Part shown: positions 38,970-49,123 of the stretch, one piece after another | Numbering within the stretch: the first letter of the stretch is position 1 | How the letters are laid out: every line of letters begins with the position of its first letter | Assembly: GCA_031835245.1 (NCBI GenBank) | Contig: JAVKOQ010000011.1 | Coordinates: forward strand, 336,501-400,500 | Source of the DNA: Balamuthia mandrillaris | Lineage: Eukaryota > Discosea > Longamoebia > Balamuthiidae | DNA length: 64,000 bases | Direction of reading: 5' to 3' | Program-made: the position numbers and the translations under genes | Notes under the pieces: generated by a model | What the model saw: the letters and a program-made list of their open reading frames with translations, nothing else | Told to the model about the DNA's origin: nothing | Database searches by the model: none

Positions 38970-39299
38970 TAGGATTGTGGACACAAGCAAGCCCTTCTTC
39001 CCTCCTCCTCTCCCTTCCTGCCTGGTGGTGGTTTTGTTTGGGGGGGTAAAGCGAAGCAGTCGACAGAAATTGCCACCAGCTAAAATAGCAGAGAAGGCAA
39101 AGTGTTGTCCTTTTTTTTCCCCACCAAATTGGGGGGGGGGGAGGAGGCCTATTGTCGACAATATTTACTTTCTTCTCTCTTTCTTTGTCTCTCTCGGAGC
39201 TCCGCTCCGAGTGGTCATGCACAAGTTTCAAGATAGCAACACAAGAATATGAATAGGTAATAAACATCGAAGAGAGGTAAGAAAGAAATATAAGCAAGC
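38970..39299. other. Intergenic gap with GC hairpin
   Basis: About 330 bp between the DDX52 start and the stop of the TPR gene, both minus strand. It has poly-G of ten (about 39131-39142) and, at 39193-39211, a perfect 8-bp inverted repeat CTCGGAGC-TCC-GCTCCGAG. That is 90 nt past the TPR gene stop, so a 3'-end hairpin is possible. Confidence 0.
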
Positions 39300-42200
39300 T
39301 CATGACTTTTTGCCAGGATGGATGGGATTGACGGAGGCGGCGGCTGCCGCGATGGCGGAAGAGGCAGACGAAGAAGGCAGGAGGGACGCATGGGCATGAG
39401 GAGAAGGCGCGTTGATGATGGCAATAGGGATGAGGTGCTCTTCTTGGAAGGAGTGAATGGTGGCCATCAAGGAGTGGTAAATATTTCCTGTCCTTGACTT
39501 GCTACTACTCTTTAAAGCTTCGTAGCTTTTCATAAGCCGTTCTGTCAGTTCCTTCAAGTGGCTGGCTGGCACAAATAACATTGTGCATTTTTTGTTCCAT
39601 CTGTTGGAGGGATTTTTTTTAACAATTTCGACAAGAATGAGCAGGAAAAGATTGCAGAGACAGAGAGAGAAAGAGAGAGAGAGAGAGAAAGAGAGGACGG
39701 AACAAAAAAACAACAGAAAAGGTAAAGAAAAAATACAGACCTCAATAAAGTTAGAATCATGAGGTGTGTATCGAGGAGGTCGGCATAGGTAAAGAGGCAA
39801 ATGGGATGAAAATCAGAAAGCTCTGAGTTGCGCTCCAGGGAGTGGGAAATGGAAGATGGTTTGGATAGCAGCTCACTCACGTCGCAAAAGGAGAGATGCT
39901 TGTAGCGTCTACGATATTTGTTGAGCAACTTGCCTTGCTTAGTCAACGGAGTGTGAAAAGGCATCAGTAGGGCATTCTTCTGACTATAGACGGCAACATC
40001 TACTGGCTTTTTGGGCACATTTAGAGATTGGCGAACCCGCCGTACAAGCCACTCCTTGTGTTCCTCCTCCTCTTGAAGAACGTGCTTATCACTGCTTGCG
40101 TTGTAGAAGCTAATGTAGCGCGGAATAGGTTTATCTTCTTGCTTCTACTCAGTGCAGATGAGCATCAAACGAAACCAAAGTCAGTATCTCTGTAATAATC
40201 TGAAAAGGAACAGGTTATAGGCGCTCGTACCGTTTCCAGTTGCAAGAAGTGGTGTAACGAGAAGGAGCGCATTATACAATCTTGGCCCAAGATAAGCTCC
40301 CAGGGAAACACCTGCAGAGCTTGGCTGCATACTAACATCTATGTAACAGACGAACAGGAACTTTTGGTTAAGCACCAATATGATTAAACAATTGCAAAAG
40401 ATTCAAGCCTACCATAGGAGAAGTGACGAGCACGGTTTCCTCTTTGGTGCCTTTGCCTTTGTCGTAGGAAGTTAACTTTTTCAGTTGCTTCGTAAGAAAA
40501 CCTCCGCTTGGTTTTGAAGAAGTGTCAACTGCAGTGGAGCCCTGCTTCTCTGGCACAGCTTGCGGGATTATTTCCAACAGGGAGGAGAACACCTGCCACC
40601 ATATGTACAAGTTAATTCAAGCCTTTTATACTCGAGGATGGAGAAGGAAACATTCAACGTACAGAATTAGCCATTTCCACAAGAGCAGTCTGGGCGCGAG
40701 CTGGTTGTCGTTCGGAGGCTTTAACAGGAAGCAGGAGAGAAGACAGGTATTCCACAACAGGGTCCGTGAGGAACACAGTACGATTGCCACGGAACAGGGA
40801 GTTGCCAGACGAGGACATCTCCGCGAGAGGAGGAGTAGGTCGGGCGGAGAAATAGAGGAAGAGTTGAAGAGGTTTCTCTGTTGTAGAATTGGCTAGCTCC
40901 TGAGGAGAGAAGCATTCAGAGACAGTGCTTCTCATGCGCTCAGTCAGGGGAACAAGGCTGGTACTGGCCGTGATGGCAGTTCTAACGGTCTGTTCACTGG
41001 TTACCGATAGCTTTTTCGCTAAGCAAGCACACTGATAAGCCAAGGAGGAAGCTGCGGTTGATCGTCCACTTAAGCCTAGGTTTTGAGCAGAGGTACTAAT
41101 GGCTGTGGAAGACATGGCAGAAGAAGAGCGAGTACGTCGGTGACCACGAACTTTAGAAGCAGGGCTTAAGTTGGAGCCTTGAGATGCAGAGCTTTGAAGT
41201 GGAGGAACAACAAAGCAATCTCCTGCTTGATGAAGTTCGCCAAACGTTTGTTCAGTGATTGATCCGCCAAAGAAGTCAAGCCATTGGGCCAATTCAACAT
41301 AAAAGTTCTGGGTTCTCTGCACAAAGTGGAACTTGGAATACAGCTTAGCATACGAAGTAAATGCTGGAGAAGAGAGCGGATTTGACCCTTTGGGACTTGG
41401 TGGGGGTCCTCCACTTCCAGAAGAAGATGAAGCAGAAGAGGGAGAAGAGGAGGAAAAGGAAGGAGAAGCGATGAGTAGCTCGTCCCCGCTACCGCTTCGG
41501 CCCCGCCCGTGGTCCGGTGAAGGGAGAGGGGAAGGAGAAGCAGAACCTGGCTCGCTGCCACCACCAATTTGGTTGCTCCATTCGTTACGGTTGCACAGAT
41601 AGGAAAGAACGGTGTCAAGAGTGGTGTAGGGTGTGACTTGAAAGGTAATGTGTTCCTCAGTGTTGTGCATGAGAGCCACCGAGAGATATTTGATGTTGTG
41701 ATCTTGTGCCTCAGTTGTTGCAGATGCTGCTAATTTGCTGCCAGCTTTTAGAGTGAGGGTTGGAAAGGAACCACCCAGAGAAATCTGTGGGCCATCCTTT
41801 TCGCTGCCGCTCTCGTTCTCGCTGCTGCTATTGCCACTAAGGCGCTTCTCTTTCAAAACCTGGCCAGCAGTACCACTTACTGCACCTGCCACAACAGGAG
41901 TAGGCAGGTTAGTGCTACTGCTGCCACTAGACGAGGAATGTGAGAGCTGCTGTTGGCTGATTGTTGTTGTCGCAGTATGCATAGGAGTACCCACACCAGT
42001 GGTATTATTGTTTATGAGGGGAGTAGTGGCCTGTGTGGAACTACCTCCTCCAGCGAGTCGGTGTATCCGCTTTTTGCCTGATTGAGGGACGTAGAAGATC
42101 ATGTAATCATCTAGCAGCAAGATATAGACCAACTGGTTCATGTCTAGGTTTCCTGGGGCTAAGGGGCGTGAAGCCAGCTCTGCAAAGGAATATTCGCTGC

Positions 42201-45200
42201 TTTTGGTTTCCTGCTCTTTCAAAAAGGTGGTCCGTATCCCCTCTCGCGGCGAGGCCAGGCCGGCTGAAGATTGAGAGAGCAACAGACGTAGGTCTCTTGT
42301 TGACACTCCCCCATAGAAGCTGCGAGGACTGCGCGAAAAATGAGGAACACGCCGTTGTGTACGGTAAGGATTCACTGCAAGCCCTCTTGGTGTTGTTCCT
42401 TTTTTTGTCCGTTGATGGCGCAAACGAATGGAATGCATTGTTCTGGCTAGCTTCCTGATGGTTGCTCGGTTTCTGCGTAACATCTCTTCCTGGGTGATTT
42501 GGCCAGCAGTGTACTTATTGATAAAATTCTTTATGCAGCGCAAGCACCCCCACACGTAGCTGGTGATACTGTCCGCACCTTGTCTTGCCTTTCCGGACTT
42601 ACTCCGAGGCAGAACTTGTTCTGTTGCTTTTTTGGGGCTTGAACCGGCCGCCTAAAAGGATAAAAGGGAGAAGCAACGCGTAAGAGGGCGTGTAGGAGGA
42701 GAAGGAGAGAACTTACAATAATAGCTGGTAGCCCTTCTCTATTTTCAAAGAGGAATTTGTGAGAACGAAAAACATCGGCAGCGGATTCACCGGTAGTTGA
42801 GGGAGAAAATAGGCTAGGTTGCTTATCCAAGATTTTGGTAGGGAGCCTAGATAGGGGCTGCAATTCTTTGCGTGTGCCTTCCGGGATCCCATCTGATGAT
42901 GGCATACTCGTGATAGGTCGCTTTAAAGCTTGTTCAAGTTCGATATGCAGCAGCAAATAAGCATCTATCAGCATCAGGTTTTTGTTGATGAGCTCGCTTT
43001 CGAAGCAAAACATGAAACGTAGAACCCGCTTCAGCAAATGCTGAAGCTTGCGCAGAAACTTAGGAGGGGCGCCCTGTAGAAGAACGTGAGGGCCGTCCAT
43101 AAATAAAAGTAGTAGACTGTGTGAAAGACGAAGAGTTAAGGGCGCAACAACAGGATTGCAACAGAAAGCGATCAAGCTAGAAAGCGAGAAAGGAAGAAAA
43201 GGAGGATCATAAAAGGATACTGATCTCGGCATTCTCGCCAGAAAGCTAAGCCTTCTGTTATTCTATCTTGAAGATAACGGAGCTCTGCCATGTTCATATA
43301 CCTGAAGAATATGAGAAAGGCAGCGCCGGTTAATGGTAGTTTCAAAAAACGGAAACAAAGAAACAGAAACAGAAAAAGAAAAACCACAAGCAAAATAGAG
43401 TACCCGGTTAGCATCAACATAACGTTGCAAGTCTCGGCGCAAATATCCAAGGAATACAGCGCAGGGTTTTCAATGCTTTCGAATGTGATAAATACATCTT
43501 CACTTTCTTCTTCGTCGCCAAAATCATCATCGTCCTCGTCGTCCCCTTCTGGGTCTTCGAGCTTACTTGGGAGGGATAAAGGTGCCTCTCCAAAGTCAAA
43601 GTCCTCCTCAAAATCTTCAGAACTACTGTCATCCGCGCTACTGTCACGCTTGCTAGGCTCTTCAGAAGCATGAACGGTGGTAGTGGCTGGAGCTGGATCT
43701 GGCGAGGATGTTTTGGGTTCAGGTACAGCCCGCTTGTTTTCTTCCTCTTCGGTGGCGTCCACTTTTGAGGCTATTGCAGAAACTTTAAAGACAGGTAATC
43801 TCGCCCGTTCCTCGTAGGGGAAGCGTAGGAGGGCAACCGGACCGAAAAGATAAGCGATGTATGTCTCTGCGATATGGGAAAGCACTTTGGCGAGTTGCAT
43901 ATCGTCGCCAGCGGCTTGGAAGTAATCGTAGGCCTTGTCGAATGTAGCCACAGCTTCCTGTAGCAAGTCACCGGCACAAGAAAACTCCATGCGCTGCAAG
44001 GGAGCACTGTAGGAGGAGGAGGATGACCTGGTAGATGAAGGTCCATAGGATGACGAAGCAGAAGAGAGGGATGAGGCAGGAGAGGAGCAGCTGAGGTTGT
44101 GAAGATGTCGGAGTTTCAAGTAGTTTTGTGTGTCCTCGTCCAGCTGTAATGGATCCAAAGAGGTAGGGAACGTCAGCTGCGGGTGGGAGCAGAGGGATTG
44201 CAAAATCTTTCCCCGTGTCAGAAAGTACTTTCCCAACATTCCAAGGCTCTGTCTAGGGCAAGTGTGTATGGCCATGTCGATACAAACAAGAGCTTCACAG
44301 AGAAGGGAGGAATGGTAATAGTTGCTGCCCCTGAGATACCAATAGCTACTACTGCTTCTAGCACCGATGCCATCAACTTCTGGCTCCACCCCGCCTGCAG
44401 AAGGAGTTCCCAGGTTGGCTAGTCGCTCCAATGAGCGGTTGCACTCAGGGAACCATTGCTTCATAATGTAGCTTTGGCACATGAGCTCTAGGGCTTGGCA
44501 CTGCTTCTCGTGTGGGAGTTCCTGCATTCGCAGCACATTTGACAAGAGTTGGATAGCTTGCTCTGGCTGTGCACTCTCCAAGAAGAACTGCGCCAGCTCG
44601 AGCTGCAATTTTAACTTTCGAGGATCAGAATGAGAGTCTTTTAGATTGTGCAAAGCTTGTGTAAGGTCTTCTTCCGCAGGAATGAACTGGCCGATCTCGG
44701 CATACTGTTTGCTTAACAGCTCTGACACGTAAATCATCTTAAAGAAAGGGACATTGGTTAATCACTTTACCTTTTAGGGATCCCGAGTTCTCTCTCTTTT
44801 TCTCTCTGTCTCCAACTTGCAAAATGGAAGTACGTACTTCATTGATTTTTTTCTCCTCAGTATACTTGGCAAGCATTTCTTTCAAGTACAAGAGGGCTCT
44901 CTTGTGGTCGTTGTGTACTCTAGCGATTTGTGCTAGTTGATTGAGCAGAGAGTAATACTCAGCTTTTTTGGAACGCAGGTAGTAGTTGGTGAGGGCGGCG
45001 TTGTGAGCCAAAATGGAGTAGGTGTATTTGAAGTTCTTGAGCGTGACACTGCCGTAAGCTTGCAAGGCATTAGTACCCAATTCTGAAACGATAGGTACCA
45101 AGCCCGGCACACCAGGAGGTGGGCATTGATCCAGTAGATAAATACTTTCGAAGAAGAGGCTTTCCGCTTTCTGAAAGTCTTGCTCCACGTTCATGTAGTG

Positions 45201-47978
45201 GTATCCCAGAACGTAGGCTGCTTTCGCTTTGTAAAATGGATGATTCATCGCAGGATATATCTCTTCTAGTCGTTTAATCCGTTCTTGGGGATCAGCCAAG
45301 TCGTTGGTCCCATCTACGCTGTCACCCGCGAGATCGGCTGACGGCGAGTCATCTGAAAATGCCAAGTTTGAACCCCTAATGCCTCCTCGTGGGGAAAACT
45401 CCGCTTTACCTTGATTTTTTCTCGCGGTGCTTGTTTGCCCTTCTTCTTCTGCTTCACTGCCGTAGTCTACTTCTGTATCTCCGTCTATATCCGCATACTC
45501 ATAATAATCTGCGTAGGTTTCCTCCTCTTCTTCCTCCTCCTCCTCCTTTTGGAATGTTGTAAGCGGTGATATGTAATTGAGGTGAAGATGGAGATCCATC
45601 AGTGCTAATCCTTGTAAGTCGTTGTGGTCTAGTCCCTTGCCACCACTTTGCAGCGTTGGTACACGTTGGTGGGTTTGTCTGGCTATCCTGTACACCTGAC
45701 AAAAGATGGTAAGCGGAGAGTCTTCCGCTTCGTTGCGCTTGCTTTTGTCATAGCCATGATGGCTATATGTCTCCGCCTGGTAAAGATTAACATTAGCATC
45801 AGTAAGTAAGTGAACAGTATAATAGCACAGCCGTATTTTACAGTAAGGGGAACCAAAAAAACAAGCGACACGGATTTAGTTTCTTTTCGAAACAACAGGA
45901 GTAAGAGCAATCCATACCTGAATCAAATGCAATAACTGTGCAGAATCAGGCACAAAAGAGCGGATGTAGGTATGCATTTTACAGTAGAGGTCATCCCGCT
46001 CTGGTGTCCACAACTTGTTCGCTAAGTGCAAGACTTGAAGAATGAAATCCATCTCTAATTATTTTTTTTTGAAAAATTGTCAGTTAACCATTAGACCGAA
46101 CAACACTTCTTGGCAACAGCTTTACCTTCACTGACTTCCATTTCCGAGGATGCTCCCTTCCGTGCGGAATAGGCATCAAAAAACTCAGTAACAGCTTTCC
46201 AACAGGCGCCAAGACTTCTTCGTAAATACATTGTTTGGCAAAAGTCAAGGTATAACCGTGCCCATTGCGGAGAAAACTTCAAAGATAAGTTAGCAAAACA
46301 ACCGAACGTGTTTGAGAAAAAAAAATGTGAATCACCTTTACAAGATATACAACACTTCCATAAAAGTCATTACAGAGCTCCTCAGCGGATGAGGTGTTGC
46401 TCTCTAGGTGCATTACAGGATGTTTTGTAATTAAGGTCTTCAACCATACTTCCAATTCCTCTTCGTGCAATCGTCGTTCGCCATCTTTCGTCCGCAGCGA
46501 GAACAGAAACGTAGGTTTAGGAAACCTAAAGAAAGTTTTTTTGGTTAAACCATGGTGTACCAAAGCAGACAGAGCTGCGTACTTTTTGATTTTAATGTTT
46601 TGGTCATCGTCCAGCAGTTTATAGCGTGCAGGTAGAATTTCGTCAGTTGCTTCGGCATTCTGAACATCCGATTCTTCGCTATCACGCATAAGACCTCCCA
46701 GACTAAGCCCTGCACCACCCATATCCTGAAAGCAATGGTAAATTGACCACCCACATCAGCTACAAGAACAGCAATAATAACAAACCAATTCAAAGTCTCC
46801 CCAATCTTCCTCCTCATCTTTGTCCCAGTCAGACTCAGATTCGGAGCTACTCTCTTCAAATTTTTTGCTTGTATCTAACTCTTGGACCTGTAGGAAGGGA
46901 GGGGGGAGGGAAGAGAGCGAGAGAGAGAGAGAGAGAGAGAGAGGAGCGATTTCCATCAGTGGAAACGAGAGAAACGAGGAGAGAAGAGAGAGAGGTTAGA
47001 GAGGGAGCTGATGATTCACGTCCGATCAATAGGGGTATAGACGCTTACAGAAGGTTTCTTTGCTAACAAAGAATCAATTTCTTGCAACAATTCTCTTGCT
47101 TTAGCCTCCTCCTCCCTGTTGGGACCCTTATCAAGAATGTTTGTCAACAAACGGGATGAAGGCATGATTATTTTAAAGAGCAGGACAAGTGGAGAATCCA
47201 AACCTGAACAAATATGGGAACGGCTTTGTTGAGCAGCTGCGATGCTAGTTCGAGAAGATCTAACGCCTTTAGAAGTTGGGCAATGGAAAAGCAAGTCTGG
47301 GCTATAGCCAGCCAATTGGTATTAGGGACAGAAATCTGGCTGCGTAGATGAGCTGCAAAGAAAGTGGCAGCTGCGATTGGTCTATCCTCTTTAGTTACAT
47401 GACCTAGTTCCCTATAAACTTGTCCTGCAAGTTCTTCGCCTTCTGCAAGCTTTTCCTGGTTGTTATAGTCGTAAGCATTGGTGGGCAAATGCGAGGGGGA
47501 CATTAGGTTGAATGTTTGCTTGCTGCTGTGTTTGTGTGATTATTTTGTTTGGCCACCTACCTTTTCTTTATTTAATAGTTCCAGGGCACGTTGAAGATGA
47601 GATTCCGCAGCAGGTAAGTCCTTCATCGAGTGAGCAACCTGTCCCATAAGGAGAAGAAGCTCTGCCTCTTGCCTAAGATGTAATGCATCACGTTAAGGAT
47701 AAAATCACGCAAAAGAAGGCAATTTGTGCAGTCAGTTTTTAAGGATATCTGCTTTTTTGGCTTGTTTCAGAACCTCCTGTGCCCGGCTGAGCAGTAACTG
47801 GGCTTCCTGCGCATTTCCCTCGAGTTTAAATAGCACCACAGCAAGATCTTTCAATGCCGCGAACTCTGCTAGCTTATCCTTGCCTTTGCGCTTGATTGCG
47901 ACCTCTAACTCTTGTTTTGTGGCCTGTGGTCTTGGGGAATCCGCTTTAAGGCAAGTAACCATTTAGCACTGCTCCAAA

Positions 47979-48021
<43 letters not shown>

Positions 48022-48557
48022 CAACGACGAGGAACGGAAAATGGAGACGAGGAAAGAACAGGAAAAGACAAATAACGATAAGAAAAGAGGCTGAGTACAA
48101 GGCTTGAGGGTAGTCAAATCGGAAGGAGGGACAAGTGAGTCAAGCAGTCCGCGTAAGTTGCCAGCCAATGAGGCGAGTGGAGTCTTGCCGTCACTGAGCG
48201 AAGCAGGCTGTGTGCCATGCCTATTTTTTTGGGAGGAAGGACCTATACGGGACCTATTGCGCGGTCGTATGAGGCTGCCCAGGTTTGCAATACTTGCAGT
48301 AAGGCGCGTATCTGCGTAAAAGAGAAAAGCCATAGAGGCAAAGTTATTAGCTGGCTGCTGGGGTAACAGTGCAAGACGGTCCACCACGTGCCTTCCTCTT
48401 CGTCACTACCCAAGTCAAAGTCCACGTCCCAGTTTTCTTCTTGGGCGGTAGGATCAGCTCGCAACCCAATGACCTGGAGAGGTCGCGGTATCTCCCCGTC
48501 CTCTTCCTCTAGATCAAAGTCTTCTCCCCAATCAACATCTTCTTCCTCCGATGACAT
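39300..48557 (-). CDS. Giant TPR protein with acidic DWG/DFD motifs (unrecognised family)
   Basis: A single gene of about 9.3 kb, well over 2,000 residues. ATG 48557 gives MSSEEEDVDWGEDFDLEEED, followed by EENWDVDFDLGSDEEE and, later, DEEEDWGDFE, EEDFDFGEAPLSLP and DDDFGDEEESEDVF. These Trp/Phe-acidic motifs are of the kind used as adaptor or kinase ligands. TPR-like helical repeats run through most of the N-terminal two thirds (for example EGNAQEAQLLLSRAQEVLKQ, ELASQLLNKAVPIF, HPFYKAKAAYVLGYHYMNVE, ALLYLKEMLAKYTEE, PEQAIQLLSNVL, VATFDKAYDYFQAAG). A Ser-rich middle and a C-terminal region follow. One segment reads ALQVFPWELILGQDCIMRSF, reminiscent of separase/CHAT folds (FPWE), but no catalytic His/Cys motif was seen. 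Two introns are U12-type and one GC-AG. Function is not identified; scaffold role inferred from motifs only. Confidence 0.
43117..43220 (-). other. U12-type GT-AG intron in the giant TPR gene
   Basis: 104 nt. It starts GTATCCTTTT, a perfect minor-class GT 5' splice site, has GCCCTTAAC with branch A about 43136, and ends CACACAG. Codon CA|T joins CRDH to LLLLFMDGPHV in frame. Confidence 0.
47680..47748 (-). other. U12-type AT-AC intron in the giant TPR gene
   Basis: 69 nt. It starts ATATCCTTAA, has ATCCTTAAC (branch A about 47693), and ends GCATTAC 13 nt later. It joins codon G|AT, giving KKADLRQEAELLLLMGQ. The nearby AG choice gives the wrong frame, and no GT donor is available before an in-frame stop. 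Confidence 0.
48312..48391 (-). other. GC-AG intron in the giant TPR gene
   Basis: 80 nt. Exon 1 ends GAGGAAG and the intron starts GCACGTGG; the acceptor is TACGCAG. It joins EEED to TRLTASIANLGSLI in frame. The nearby GT (at CAC|GTGG) leads to an early stop. GC-AG is the usual non-canonical U2-type class. Confidence 0.
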
Positions 48558-49123
48558 CGTACTTTTTAGTAGCGGCACAAAGTAAACCTGCTGTCAACCT
48601 GCCGGCTGGAACCAAGGGTGTAACTCTACGCCAAGCCCTCTCTCCCTCTTGTTCTGCGATGGCGCTTATTTGATTTGTTGTGTATATTCTTTTATTATTA
48701 TTTGTTTTATTTTTTTTTGTTTGCACACTGCCTGAGGAGTCCTCACAATCGCTCACCAATGAATGCCCGAACAATGTAGGCGTGGAACCCGCCCTGCCCT
48801 TCCGCCCCCAACGCCTACATTGTTCACCGCCTACATTAAACTTGCACATTTTGCAAATCTTGCCACAATGGGTGGATGCATTCGCGGGTGTAGGACCCAA
48901 TGCTGCCGGACACTAATTTGGTGATGGGTTCCACGGCCGTGTTCCGTACCGTAGGACTGAACAACCATTCATCGTCCGCCCACAACACCCCGTCGGCTCC
49001 ATCGGGCAACTCGAACAATATTTTTACTTTTCTGTTTGTTTTGTTTCTTCCTTTTCTTTTGAACTCGCTGAAAAACTTACTACAGAAAATAGGGGGGGGC
49101 AAAGACCGTGGTAGACGCTTAAC
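48558..49123. other. Intergenic region TPR gene / kinesin, with repeat copy B and inverted repeat
   Basis: About 565 bp between tandem minus-strand genes. It has AACAATGTAGGCGT and its inverse ACGCCTACATTGTT (about 48773-48786 and 48810-48824), then copy B of the dispersed element. From there to about 49100 both strands stay open, but I recognise no protein. Confidence 0.
48829..48897 (+). repeat. Dispersed leader-like repeat, copy B
   Basis: About 69 bp starting CGCCTACATTAAACTTGCAC and ending GGGTGTAGGACC, near-identical to copy A at 21054-21133. It lacks the 10-nt block and has one base change (TTCGCGGG versus TTCACGGG). Confidence 0.

Noticed and set aside
48836-49102. Minus-strand open frame past the kinesin stop (ELPDGADGVLWADDEW)
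   Set aside because: Looks protein-like but begins without a good start, overlaps the dispersed repeat, and matches nothing I recognise.
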